Shown: positions 49,185 through 57,749 of the stretch, in pieces
Position numbering within the stretch: the first letter of the stretch is position 1
Layout of the letters: each line of letters begins with the position of its first letter
NCBI RefSeq assembly: GCF_029893355.1
Contig: NZ_JARZAI010000015.1
Span: forward strand, 1 to 64,000
Length of the DNA stretch: 64,000 bases
From: Kitasatospora sp. MAA4
GTDB lineage: Bacteria > Actinomycetota > Actinomycetes > Streptomycetales > Streptomycetaceae
Reading direction: 5' to 3'
Notes under the pieces: generated by a model
Database searches by the model: none
Told to the model about the DNA's origin: nothing
Seen by the model: the letters and a program-made list of their open reading frames with translations, nothing else
Translations under genes and position numbers: made by a program

Positions 49185-50480
49185 TCAGATCTGCGGCCGC
49201 AGGGCCGCGGAGGCCTCCGCCACCGGCGTGGAACTGGTGGTGCTGACCTCCTTGCCGAGCGCGCTGCCCTTGACCCAGTCCGCCCAGTCGAGGTTCCAGT
49301 CCCCGAAGCCGTTGCCGAACGGCTCCATGGTGTGGCCCTTGCTGTTCACCACCTGGACGATGTCGCCCACCCGGGTCTGCTCGTAGAACCACTCGGCGTT
49401 GTCGGTGCTCATCCCGGTGCAGCCGTGGCTGACGTTCTCCACGCCCTGCGAGGCCACCGACCAGGGCGCCGCGTGCACGTACTCGCCGCTCCAGGTCACC
49501 CGGGTGGCCCACTCCACCTTGAGGTCGTACGCCTCGCTGCTGCCCTTGGCGATGCCGATGGTCTCGCTGCTCATCTGCACCTCGCGCTCCTGACCGAGCA
49601 CCACCTTGATGCCGTTGCGGGTGTCGAAACCGGGCTTGCCGGTGGTCACCGGGATGGTGTTGACCACCTCGCCGTTGCGCTTGAAGGTCAGCTCGTCGGT
49701 CGACGCGTCGACCAGCGCCTCCACCCGGTCACCGGTGCGGAAGGCGACCCGGCCCGGCGCGCCGCCGTACGTCCCGTCGGTGCCGATCGCCTTGCCCTGC
49801 ACGTCGAAGGTGAGCCGCACCGAGGCGTTGGCCGGCCAGTACCCCTGCGGGCGGAAGTGCAGGTTCTTGTCGTCCACCCAGTGCCAGGCGCCGGTGACCG
49901 CGGGCTGCGAGAAGACCGTCAGGCCGCGCTCCACCTGCTTGCGGACGGCGGGGTCGGTGACCGCCTGGGAGAGCTGGACGGTGAGCGGCTCGCCCACCCC
50001 GTAGACGTCCCGGCCCAGGTCGGGGCCGAGCGCCGCGGTGAGCAGCCGGTCGGCGGGCTTGGTGGTGACGTCGGCGGTGGACTCACCGCGGGCGCCGCTG
50101 CCGTCGGCGGCGGCGATCCGCGCGGTGTAGTGGGTGGCGGGGGCGAGCGGGGCGGTGCTGTGCCAGCCGTGCCCGTCGCTGTCGAGCGCCCCGGCCACCA
50201 CGGTGCCGCCGGGGCCGCTCAGGGTGACGTCGGTGATCTTGTCGCCCGACTTGGCGGTGACCGTGAACGGCTTGGCGGGGTCGGCGTTCACGACGTCCGA
50301 GGTGTTCACCAGGGTGGCCGCGTTGACGGCCCGCGGCGGCTTGCCGCTGCCGTTCTGCCCGCCGCCGTCCGAGCAGCCCGCCAGCGGACTCAACAGCAGT
50401 GGCGCCAGCGCCAGCCAGGCCGGCACCGTGCGGTGCCGCGCCGTCCCGTTCTCTCGACCTGCTGCGCGTGTGCCGGCCAC
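49185..50480 (-). CDS. L,D-transpeptidase lipoprotein
   Basis: A 431-residue enzyme that makes 3-3 peptidoglycan cross-links. I place the start at the GTG 5 nt after AGGAGG (AGTRAAGRENG). A lipoprotein signal ends in LLSPLAGC. Two Ig-like domains cover about 60-290 (the actinobacterial LdtMt2 layout), and the YkuD catalytic domain follows with HAAPWS and VSHGCTGMST, the nucleophile Cys lying in the latter. The C-terminal DWADWVKGSALGK tail is also Ldt-like. Lies between the two respiratory operons, convergent with the GntR gene (no gap). Confidence 0.92.
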   Translation of the reverse strand: MAGTRAAGRENGTARHRTVPAWLALAPLLLSPLAGCSDGGGQNGSGKPPRAVNAATLVNTSDVVNADPAKPFTVTAKSGDKITDVTLSGPGGTVVAGALDSDGHGWHSTAPLAPATHYTARIAAADGSGARGESTADVTTKPADRLLTAALGPDLGRDVYGVGEPLTVQLSQAVTDPAVRKQVERGLTVFSQPAVTGAWHWVDDKNLHFRPQGYWPANASVRLTFDVQGKAIGTDGTYGGAPGRVAFRTGDRVEALVDASTDELTFKRNGEVVNTIPVTTGKPGFDTRNGIKVVLGQEREVQMSSETIGIAKGSSEAYDLKVEWATRVTWSGEYVHAAPWSVASQGVENVSHGCTGMSTDNAEWFYEQTRVGDIVQVVNSKGHTMEPFGNGFGDWNLDWADWVKGSALGKEVSTTSSTPVAEASAALRPQI

Positions 50481-50593
50481 CGGAGCCTCCTGGGGGTGCG
50501 GATCTGTAGGAACATCAGCGCATTCCGATCGGCCCCACGCACGCCGCAGCGCCCACCCGTGTGAACGGCCCACCCGGTGAGCCCAACAAAAAT

Positions 50594-50623
50594 GGCGGGA
50601 CCCCTCCGAAGAGGGATCCCGCC
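50594..50623 (-). terminator. Terminator of ctaC-ctaD-ctaF
   Basis: A 12-pair stem (GGCGGGA and CCCTC parts, one A-C mismatch) with a CGAA-type loop, 22 bp after the ctaF stop. On the minus strand it is followed by ATTTTTGTT, a good U-run. Confidence 0.88.
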
Positions 50624-50645
50624 GTGCTGCGTGAGCGAACCGGCC

Positions 50646-51062
50646 TTACTGGTTCCGGTTCTCGCCGCGGTAGAACTCGAAGGTCCAGCCGAAGAGGCCG
50701 ATCAGGATGACCGGGATCGACCAGAACATCAGCCACCAGCCGAAGACGACACCGAGGAAGGCCAGCGCGCCGCCACAGGCGAGCGAGAGCGGCTGCCAGC
50801 TGTGCGGGGCGAAGAAGCCCTGCTCGCCGGCGTCGTCGGAGACCTCGGCCTCGGGGTTGTCACCGGCACCGAGGTCCACCCGGCGGGCCGTGAAGCCCAG
50901 GTAGAACGCGATGAAGGCGCACAGGCCGAAGGCCAGGAAGAGCGCGGTGGTACCGGCGGCCTCCGTGCCGTGCGAGCTGTGCGTGGTCCACAGACCGTAG
51001 GTGATGGCGCAGATCAGGATGAAGACGGCGAAGCCTGCGAAGATCTTTCCCTGTTCCTTCAT
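50646..51062 (-). CDS. ctaF: Cytochrome c oxidase subunit IV
   Basis: A 138-residue actinobacterial subunit IV with four hydrophobic helices: FAGFAVFILICAITYGL, ALFLAFGLCAFIAFYLGF, LACGGALAFLGVVFGWWLMFW and IPVILIGLFGWTFEF. Its ATG shares one base with the ctaD stop (TGATG). Last gene of ctaC-ctaD-ctaF, ending at a strong terminator. Confidence 0.95.
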   Translation of the reverse strand: MKEQGKIFAGFAVFILICAITYGLWTTHSSHGTEAAGTTALFLAFGLCAFIAFYLGFTARRVDLGAGDNPEAEVSDDAGEQGFFAPHSWQPLSLACGGALAFLGVVFGWWLMFWSIPVILIGLFGWTFEFYRGENRNQ

Positions 51063-52849
51063 CAGGCGTCGCCCTCCTTCTTACCCTTGGTGGTCAGCTC
51101 GGGGGTGTCGTAGACGGCCGGCGTGACGCCCTCGAAGTGCTTGGCCGGGTGGCCGTGGAACTCCAGGTAGTCCAGCGCGGCGATGTCCGGGTGGTGCAGG
51201 TCGAACGCCGGGGATTCCGAACGGATCCGGGGCAGGGTGAGGAAGTTGTGCCGCGGCGGCGGGCAGGAGGTCGCCCACTCCAGCGAACGGCCGTAGCCCC
51301 ACGGGTCGTCAACCTCCACCTTCTCCCCGTACTTGGCGGTCTTCCAGACGTTGTAGAGGAACGGCAGGATCGACAGGCCGAGCAGGAAGGAGCCGATGGA
51401 CGAGACGGTGTTCAGGGTGGTGAAGCCGTCCGAGGGCAGGTAGCTGGCGTAGCGGCGGGGCATGCCCTCGGCGCCGAGCCAGTGCTGCACCAGGAAAGTG
51501 GTGTGGAAGCCGATGAACAGCGTCCAGAAGGTGATCTTGCCAAGGCGCTCGTCGAGCATCTTGCCGGTCATCTTCGGCCACCAGAAGTGGAAACCGGCGA
51601 ACATCGCGAAGACGACGGTGCCGAAGACCACGTAGTGGAAGTGGGCGACGACGAAGTACGAGTCCGAGACGTGGAAGTCGATCGGCGGGGAGGCGAGCAG
51701 CACACCCGTCAGACCACCGAAGAGGAAGGTCACCAGGAAGCCGACCGTCCAGAGCATCGGGGTCTCGAAGCTCAGCGAGCCCTTCCACATGGTGCCGACC
51801 CAGTTGAAGAACTTCACACCGGTGGGGACCGCGATCAGGAAGGTCATGAAGGAGAAGAACGGCAGCAGCACCTGTCCGGTGACGTACATGTGGTGCGCCC
51901 ACACCGTCACGGAGAGGCCGGCGATCGCGATGGTCGCGGCGATCAGGCCGGAGTAACCGAACATCGGCTTGCGGCTGAAGACCGGGATGATCTCCGAGAT
52001 GATGCCGAAGAACGGCAGCGCGATGATGTACACCTCGGGGTGACCGAAGAACCAGAAGAGGTGTTGCCAGAGCAACGCCCCGCCGTTGGCCGGGTCGAAG
52101 ATGTGTGCCCCGAATTTCCGATCCGCCTCCAGCGCGAAGAGCGCGGCGGCGAGAACCGGGAAGGCCAGCAGGACCAGCACGGCGGTCAGCAGGACGTTCC
52201 AGACGAAGATGGACATCCGGAACATCGTCATGCCGGGCGCGCGCATGCAGATGATGGTGGTGATGAAGTTGACCGCACCGAGGATCGTGCCGAAGCCGGA
52301 GAAGGCCAGACCCATGATCCACATGTCGGCGCCGACGCCCGGCGAGCGGACCGCGTCGGAGAGCGGCGAGTAGGCGAACCAGCCGAAGTCGGCCGCACCC
52401 TGCGGGGTGAGGAAGCCACCCACCGCGATGGTCGAGCCGAACAGGTAGAGCCAGTAGGCGAACATGTTCAGACGCGGGAAGGCGACGTCGGGAGCGCCGA
52501 TCTGGAGCGGCATGATCCAGTTCGCGAAGCCGGCGAAGAGCGGCGTCGCGAACATCAGCAGCATGATCGTGCCGTGCATCGTGAACGCCTGGTTGAACTG
52601 CTCGTTCGTCAGGATCTGGCCGTTGGGCTGAGCCAGCTGGGCACGCATGACGAGCGCGAGGATGCCACCGATCAGGAAGAACGCGAACGAGGTACCGAGG
52701 TACATCGTGCCGATCGTCTTGTGGTCGGTGGTGGTCAGCCACTTGATGATGGTGGAACCCGGCTTGCGAGTGCGCTGAACGCCCCCGCCCACCCTGACGG
52801 TGCCCCCGGATGCCCCGCCGGCAGCGGCGGGCTCATTGAGGATGGTCAC
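51062..52849 (-). CDS. ctaD: Cytochrome c oxidase subunit I
   Basis: A 595-residue catalytic subunit with twelve membrane helices. It holds the haem a, haem a3 and CuB ligands, visible in FTMHGTIMLLMF, WFFGHPEVYIIALPFFG (with the His-Tyr pair), VWAHHMYVTG and VVAHFHYVVFG. A long hydrophilic C-terminus follows helix XII. GTG start overlaps the ctaC stop (TAGTG). It is the core of the oxygen-reducing aa3 site. Confidence 0.97.
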   Translation of the reverse strand: MTILNEPAAAGGASGGTVRVGGGVQRTRKPGSTIIKWLTTTDHKTIGTMYLGTSFAFFLIGGILALVMRAQLAQPNGQILTNEQFNQAFTMHGTIMLLMFATPLFAGFANWIMPLQIGAPDVAFPRLNMFAYWLYLFGSTIAVGGFLTPQGAADFGWFAYSPLSDAVRSPGVGADMWIMGLAFSGFGTILGAVNFITTIICMRAPGMTMFRMSIFVWNVLLTAVLVLLAFPVLAAALFALEADRKFGAHIFDPANGGALLWQHLFWFFGHPEVYIIALPFFGIISEIIPVFSRKPMFGYSGLIAATIAIAGLSVTVWAHHMYVTGQVLLPFFSFMTFLIAVPTGVKFFNWVGTMWKGSLSFETPMLWTVGFLVTFLFGGLTGVLLASPPIDFHVSDSYFVVAHFHYVVFGTVVFAMFAGFHFWWPKMTGKMLDERLGKITFWTLFIGFHTTFLVQHWLGAEGMPRRYASYLPSDGFTTLNTVSSIGSFLLGLSILPFLYNVWKTAKYGEKVEVDDPWGYGRSLEWATSCPPPRHNFLTLPRIRSESPAFDLHHPDIAALDYLEFHGHPAKHFEGVTPAVYDTPELTTKGKKEGDA

Positions 52850-53697
52850 TATTCACTTCCCATGGTCGTGATGCCCGAAGGCACCGCGCCTGCCTGGCCA
52901 CTGGCCCGGAGCTGCTGCAGGTGGTTCATGTACTCGTCGTGGGTGACGACCTTGACCTTGAAGAGCATCTTGTCGTGGTTCACGCCGCAGAGTTCCGCGC
53001 ACTTGCCGTCGTAGGTGCCCAGGACGGTCGGGGTGACCTCGAACTTGTTCACCACGCCCGGCACGACGTCCATCTTCATCATGAAGTTGACGGGCCAGAA
53101 GTCGTGGATCACGTCACGCGAGGTCAGCCGGAACTGGACCGACTCGTTGACCGGCAGCCAGAGGGTCGGCATGTCCTGCGGAGTGCCGACGTCGTAGGCC
53201 GCGATCTGGCTGGTCGGGTCCGGGGTCTCGGTGTTCTCGTAGTTGAACGCCCAGCTCCACTGGAAGCCGACCACGTTGACGAAGTGCTGCGGCTTGGCCG
53301 ACACATGCGTCAGGCGCGACTCGTCGCGTGCGACGAAGTAGAACAGCACCGAGACGATGACGATGGGGACCGCGGTGTAGAGCGCCTCGATGGGCACGTT
53401 GTACCGGGTCTGCGGAGGGATCTGGATACCGGTGCGGCTGCGCCGGTGGAAGATCACACTCCAGATGATCAGACCCCACATCAGTACGCCGACCACCAGC
53501 GCCGCGATCCAGGAACCCTGCCACATCTGGAGGACGAGATGTCCGTCCGTGGTGACGGGGCTGGGGAGGCCAAGCCTGGGCAGGTCGTTGGCCGAGCAGC
53601 CGGTAGCGGTCGCGATGACGAGGCCCAGTGCCAGCGCCTGAGGCAGCTTCCGCCGCATCGTGCGCCGCGGCGAGCGGTCGGAGCCGTTGGGACTCAC
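52849..53697 (-). CDS. ctaC: Cytochrome c oxidase subunit II
   Basis: A 282-residue lipoprotein-type subunit II. The GTG start (SPNGSDRSPRR) lies 6 nt after GGGAAGG and matches S. coelicolor CtaC; a longer frame upstream is rejected. The signal ends in IATATGC, the likely lipid-modified Cys. Two membrane helices (about 50-70 and 95-115) are followed by the cupredoxin domain, with CuA ligands in CAELCGVNHDKM and the upstream HDFW. Receives electrons from QcrC. First gene of its operon; TAGGGT at 53803-53808 may be its -10. Confidence 0.96.
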   Translation of the reverse strand: MSPNGSDRSPRRTMRRKLPQALALGLVIATATGCSANDLPRLGLPSPVTTDGHLVLQMWQGSWIAALVVGVLMWGLIIWSVIFHRRSRTGIQIPPQTRYNVPIEALYTAVPIVIVSVLFYFVARDESRLTHVSAKPQHFVNVVGFQWSWAFNYENTETPDPTSQIAAYDVGTPQDMPTLWLPVNESVQFRLTSRDVIHDFWPVNFMMKMDVVPGVVNKFEVTPTVLGTYDGKCAELCGVNHDKMLFKVKVVTHDEYMNHLQQLRASGQAGAVPSGITTMGSE

Positions 53698-54035
53698 GTA
53701 GCGCCTTCCCGAAGTCTCGCCCGCGATCGCGTCGCCCCGAGGAGTGCTTCGCCTCCCCGGCGACCCGCCCACGGGCACGGTTTGAATGCTTATGCGGGCC
53801 AAACCCTACTCCAGCCTTATGCGGACCTGACGAGCAGGTCCCGGTAACGCGCCGTCCGCCTACCCGATCAGCCCCGGCGGGCGTGGACTCGCAGGTCACG
53901 GCAGGCATTCGGGGTCCATTCACCCGATCAGGGGACGGCGCCCGGGCGTCCGGGTGACGGATCGTCGGGTGCGGACGAAGCGGACAAATCCGGTGCTCAG
54001 CTGACGCGCAGTGAGACCCGGCTACGGTGTCCGTC
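53698..54035. other. Spacer between ctaC and the desulfurase-TusA gene
   Basis: 338 bp between divergent genes. Leftward TAGGGT (53803-53808) is a possible ctaC -10. TTATGCGG occurs twice, near 53790 and 53817. At the right end CTGACG (54001-54006) and TACGGT (54023-54028), 16 bp apart, look like the promoter of the desulfurase gene, with the start at its GTG. No ORF is convincing here. Confidence 0.5.
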
Positions 54036-55442
54036 GTGACCTACTTCGACGCCGCCTCCACCGCTCCCCTGCATCCGGTCGCGCGGCAGGCGCTGAACGC
54101 CGCCCTGGACGAGGGCTGGGCCGACCCGGCCCGGCTCTACCGCTCCGGCCGGCAGGCCCGGATGCTGCTGGACGCGGCCCGCGAGACGGTGGCCGAGGTG
54201 CTCGGCGCACGGGCCGACGAGGTGTCCTTCACCACCAGCGGGACGCAGGCCGTCCAGTTGGGGATGCTCGGCGCGCTGCGCGGGCGCCGCCGGACCGGGC
54301 GCCACCTGCTGCACTCCGCGGTCGAGCACTCCAGCGTGCTGCACACCGCCGAGCTGCACGAGGCGGACGGCGGGTCGGTCGACGTGGTGCCGGTGGACCG
54401 CTCGGGGCGCGTCCTGGTCGAGCGGTTCGCCCTCCGGCCGGACACCGCGCTGGCCGTGCTGCAGTCCGCCAACCACGAGGTCGGCACGGTGCAGCCGGTG
54501 GCCGAGGTGGCCGAGCGGTGCGGCGAGGTGCCACTGCTGGTCGACGCGGCGCAGAGCGTCGGGCGGCTGCCGGTGCCGGGCGGCTGGTCGCTGCTGACGG
54601 CCAGTGCGCACAAGTGGGGCGGACCGCCCGGAGTCGGCGTGCTGGCCGTCCGCAAGGGCGTCCGGTTCTCCTCGGTGCTGCCCGCCGACGAGCGGGAGGG
54701 CGGCCGGGTGCCCGGCTACGTCAACGTGCCGGCGATCGTGGCCGCGGCCGCCGCGCTGCGGGCCGTCCGGGCCGAGGCCGAGGCCGAGAACGCCCGGCTG
54801 CACGCGCTGGTGGAGCGGATCCGCACCCGGGTGCCGCAGCTGGTGCCGGAGGTGGAGGTGGTCGGCGATCCGGTCCGCCGGCTGCCGCACCTGGTCACCT
54901 TCTCCTGCCTGTACGTGGACGGCGAGGTGCTGCTGACCGAGCTCGACCGGGCCGGCTTCGCGGTCTCCTCTGGTTCCTCGTGCACCTCCAGCACCCTGAC
55001 GCCGAGCCATGTGCTGGCCGCGATGGGGGTGCTGACCGAGGGGAACGTCCGGCTCTCGCTGCCGCAGGGCACCGCGGCCGAGGACGTGGAGCGCTTCCTC
55101 GCCGTGCTGCCCGGGCTGGTCGCGGCGGTCCGCGCCCCGCTGGGCCTGGACCTACCGGCCCCCGCGCCCGCACCCGCGCCCGCACCCGCACCCGCGGTGA
55201 ACCAGGTGCTGGTGCTGGACGCGCTCGGCAAGCGCTGCCCGCTGCCGGTGATCGAGCTGGCCAAGCGGATCGGGGAGGTGGCGCCGGGCGGCGAGGTGGT
55301 GGTGCTCGCCGACGACGAGGCGGCCCGGCTGGACATCCCCGCCTGGTGCGCGATGCGCGAGCAGACGTACCTGGGCGAGGCCCCGGCCGCCGACTACGGC
55401 GCCGACCGGGGCCTCGCCTACCGGGTGCGCAGGGTCAGCTGA
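54036..55442 (+). CDS. Cysteine desulfurase fused to a TusA-like domain
   Basis: A 468-residue fusion. Residues 1 to about 360 are a class V PLP desulfurase: TYFDAASTAPLHP, TTSGTQAVQLG, SAVEHSSVLHT, SANHEVGTVQP, the Schiff-base Lys in SAHKWGGPPG, and a catalytic Cys loop SSGSSCTSS. A (Ala-Pro)n linker follows, then a TusA-like sulfur carrier with LDALGKRCPLPVIELAKR (active Cys-Pro-Leu-Pro). It could pass persulfide sulfur within one chain. Start at the second GTG, 7 nt after TACGGT; a GTG three codons earlier is possible. Stops of this gene and adoK overlap by 8 bp. Confidence 0.9.
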   Translation: MTYFDAASTAPLHPVARQALNAALDEGWADPARLYRSGRQARMLLDAARETVAEVLGARADEVSFTTSGTQAVQLGMLGALRGRRRTGRHLLHSAVEHSSVLHTAELHEADGGSVDVVPVDRSGRVLVERFALRPDTALAVLQSANHEVGTVQPVAEVAERCGEVPLLVDAAQSVGRLPVPGGWSLLTASAHKWGGPPGVGVLAVRKGVRFSSVLPADEREGGRVPGYVNVPAIVAAAAALRAVRAEAEAENARLHALVERIRTRVPQLVPEVEVVGDPVRRLPHLVTFSCLYVDGEVLLTELDRAGFAVSSGSSCTSSTLTPSHVLAAMGVLTEGNVRLSLPQGTAAEDVERFLAVLPGLVAAVRAPLGLDLPAPAPAPAPAPAPAVNQVLVLDALGKRCPLPVIELAKRIGEVAPGGEVVVLADDEAARLDIPAWCAMREQTYLGEAPAADYGADRGLAYRVRRVS

Positions 55443-56409
55443 GCCGGGCGCGGACGTCGGCGGCGGCGTCCTCGCCGTAGGCGGCGGCGAAGCGCGCCAG
55501 GAAGGTGGCGGCGCGCAGCTCGTACTCCTGGGTGCCGACGGTCTCGATCACCAGGGTCGCCAGCATGCAGCCGATCTGGGCCGAGCGCTCCAGGCCGAGG
55601 TCCCAGGACAGGCCCGCCAGGAAGCCGGCCCGGAAGCCGTCGCCGACGCCGGTCGGGTCGGCCTTCTGCTTCTCCTTGGCGCAGGGGACGAAGATGTCCT
55701 CCTCGCCCTTGCGCGAGATCCGCACGCCCTTGGCGCCCAGGGTGGTGATCCGGGTGCCGACCCGCTCCAGGATCTCGGCGGCCTCCCAGCCGGTCTTGCT
55801 CTCGATCAGCGCGGCCTCGTACTCGTTGCTGAAGAGGTACGCGGCGCCGTCGACGATCTCGCGGATCGCGTCGCCCTCCAGGCGGGCCAGCTGCTGCGAG
55901 GGGTCGGCGGCGAAGGGGTAGCCGCGCTTGCGGGCCTCCTCGGTGTGCCGGACCATCGCCTGCGGGTCGTCGGCGCCGATCAGCACCAGGTCCAGGCCGC
56001 CCAGCCGGTCGGCGATCGGCTTCAGCTCGATGTAGCGGGCCTCGGCCATCGCGCCGGTGTAGAAGGAGGCGATCTGGTTGTGGTCCTCGTCCGTGGTGCA
56101 CATGAAGCGGGCCGTGTGGCGGGTCTCCGAGATGTGCACCGACTCGGTGTCCACGTTGTGGCGCTCCAGCCAGCCCCGGTACTCCTCGAAGTCCGCGCCG
56201 GCCGCACCCACCAGGACCGGGCGCAGGCCCAGCACGCCCATGCCGAAGGTGATGTTCGGCGCGACCCCGCCGCGGCGGATGTCCAGCGTGTCGACCAGGA
56301 ACGACAGCGAGACCGTGTGCAGCTGCTCGGCGACCAGCTGGTCGGCGAAGCGGCCGGGGAAGGTCATCAGATGGTCGGAGGCGATCGAACCGGCGACGGC
56401 GATGCGCAC
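55435..56409 (-). CDS. adoK: PfkB-family kinase, adenosine kinase AdoK type
   Basis: A 324-residue kinase, the same length as M. tuberculosis AdoK (Rv2202c), with MRIAVAGSIASDHLMTFPGR, VSLSFLVDTLDIRRGGVAPN, ETRHTARFMCTTDEDHNQI, AADPSQQLARL and the ATP/anion-hole motif DPTGVGDGFRAGF. It also follows ctaC in both genomes. Expected reaction: adenosine to AMP; other sugars are not excluded. GTG start 5 nt after AAGGAG. The upstream spacer (to 56670) contains three 9-bp tandem repeats. Confidence 0.9.
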   Translation of the reverse strand: MRIAVAGSIASDHLMTFPGRFADQLVAEQLHTVSLSFLVDTLDIRRGGVAPNITFGMGVLGLRPVLVGAAGADFEEYRGWLERHNVDTESVHISETRHTARFMCTTDEDHNQIASFYTGAMAEARYIELKPIADRLGGLDLVLIGADDPQAMVRHTEEARKRGYPFAADPSQQLARLEGDAIREIVDGAAYLFSNEYEAALIESKTGWEAAEILERVGTRITTLGAKGVRISRKGEEDIFVPCAKEKQKADPTGVGDGFRAGFLAGLSWDLGLERSAQIGCMLATLVIETVGTQEYELRAATFLARFAAAYGEDAAADVRARLS

Positions 56410-56460
56410 GAAGGCTCCTTGGTAGGAAGGAAGGGCCGCGGGGTGACAACAGGGGGACGC

Positions 56461-56487
56461 GGACAACGGGGACAACGGGGACAACCC
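56461..56487. repeat. Tandem 9-bp repeat GGACAACGG x3
   Basis: Three nearly perfect copies, the last ending CCC, about 50-80 bp upstream of the adoK start. A small variable-number repeat in the leader or promoter. No known site recognised. Confidence 0.6.
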
Positions 56488-56670
56488 CCTAACGGTAGCC
56501 GCAGCCCCCGCTGTCAAGACACCGTGCTCGGAAGATGTCCGAATTGACGACTACCTGTGGGTAGGTCTGGCCGGGCCCCGGAAGGCGGCCTAGGGTCGCG
56601 ATCAGAGGGGCTCGTCGCAGCCCCCCAGGCCCGCGGCGACGAGGCCGCGGCGGCGATCGGAGTCCCAGCC

Positions 56671-56889
56671 ATGCTGCCCAGCCACTCCCCCGTTCAGGTC
56701 CCCGGTGCCCTCCAGGGCGAGGCCGACCCGGACACCCTGGACGCCCTGCTCGACTCCTCCCGCCGACTCGGCGTCTTCTGGCCGCAGCTGGCCACCGGCC
56801 CGCAGCCCGCCAGCCGGCCCGGCAAGGGCATCTCGGTGCCCGCCCGCACCCGCGACCTGGTGGCCGGCATGGCGGAGTTCGGGCTGTAG
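56671..56889 (+). CDS. Small hypothetical protein
   Basis: A 72-residue protein with clear streptomycete codon bias. ATG is 8 nt after GGAG. Sequence features: ADPDTLDALLDSSRRLGVFW in the middle and SVPARTRDLVAGMAEFGL at the end, no membrane segment, no Cys. TAGGGT about 75 bp upstream (near 56592) could be a -10. I do not recognise a family. Confidence 0.6.
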   Translation: MLPSHSPVQVPGALQGEADPDTLDALLDSSRRLGVFWPQLATGPQPASRPGKGISVPARTRDLVAGMAEFGL

Positions 56890-56994
56890 AAGCCGTCTGT
56901 CCGCCCCGGGGAACCGGATTCCGCCGTGACACGTCACAACCGCGCAGCCACAGCTGCCCGTCAGGAATCCGCAGACTCTGGAGGACGTCGCACC

Positions 56995-57678
56995 ATGGAC
57001 GACAAGACCGCAGCCGAGCCGCTCGCCCACCCCGCCGTCAGCGGTGCCGCAGCGGCCGGTCCGCGCGGACGCCGACGGCGGGCGCTGGCGGCCGGCGCCC
57101 TGCTGCTGGCCGTCGCGGCGACCGTCAGCGGCTGCAACAGCGGCAAGACCACCGCGGCGGCCGGCAGCAGCAGCCCCGCGGCCTCCGCCTCGGCCGCGCC
57201 CAGCGCGGGCTCGGCGGCGCCCTCGCCGAGCACCCCGGCCGGGACGGCGACCGCGCCCGGATCGGCGCCCGGCGGGTCGACCGCGCCGACCGGCCCCGCG
57301 CCCACCCGGCCCGCCAAGCCCATCACGCCCACCGTGCCGCCGGTCGGCGGCGGAAGCGCGCCCGACCTGCCCAGCCACCTCAAGCCGAACAACTACCTGA
57401 GCAGCGGCACCCAGCTGACGGTGTTCTTCTTCGGCGGCGTCTGCGACAAGTACGGGCTGAAGGCCGACGAGAGCAAGGCCGGCCAGGTCGGCGTCAGCAT
57501 CGTGATCACCGAGAAGGCCCCGGCCGGCCAGGCCTGCCCGGCGCTGGTCAAGCAGCAGGGCGTCCAGGCCACCCTTGCGCACCCGCTCGACGGCCGCGCG
57601 GTGGTTGACCTGGACACCGGCGCGAACGTCCCGCTGGAGTCGGTGCCGAACGGCGGCCCGGTCAGCGCCGGCAACTGA
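56995..57678 (+). CDS. Putative lipoprotein with Ser/Ala/Pro linker
   Basis: A 227-residue exported protein. I choose the ATG (MDDKTAAEPL) 10 nt after GGAGG. A cytoplasmic N-terminus of about 25 residues ends in RGRRRR, then a hydrophobic stretch ends in lipobox TVSGC. A long Ala/Ser/Pro/Thr linker (about 50-120) leads to a C-terminal domain with a pair of Cys (GGVCDKYGL and GQACPALV) that could form a disulfide, and VSIVITEKAPAGQ. No family recognised. Confidence 0.78.
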   Translation: MDDKTAAEPLAHPAVSGAAAAGPRGRRRRALAAGALLLAVAATVSGCNSGKTTAAAGSSSPAASASAAPSAGSAAPSPSTPAGTATAPGSAPGGSTAPTGPAPTRPAKPITPTVPPVGGGSAPDLPSHLKPNNYLSSGTQLTVFFFGGVCDKYGLKADESKAGQVGVSIVITEKAPAGQACPALVKQQGVQATLAHPLDGRAVVDLDTGANVPLESVPNGGPVSAGN

Positions 57679-57693
57679 CCGCACGCACACATG

Positions 57694-57732
57694 CCGAAGG
57701 CGGCCTCCGGAAGTCTCCGGGGCCGCCTTCGG
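57694..57732. terminator. Bidirectional terminator before erpA stop
   Basis: A 12-bp perfect outer stem (CCGAAGGCGGCC and complement) with an inner TCCGG/CCGG pairing, between the convergent lipoprotein and erpA genes. Confidence 0.75.
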
Positions 57733-57749
57733 TGTGTCGCTGCGAGCGA

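Noticed and set aside
56557..56670. Longer N-terminus for the small hypothetical gene at 56671
   Set aside because: The upstream extension has atypical codons, spans a probable -10 and promoter region, and lacks a ribosome site; the ATG at 56671 has one.
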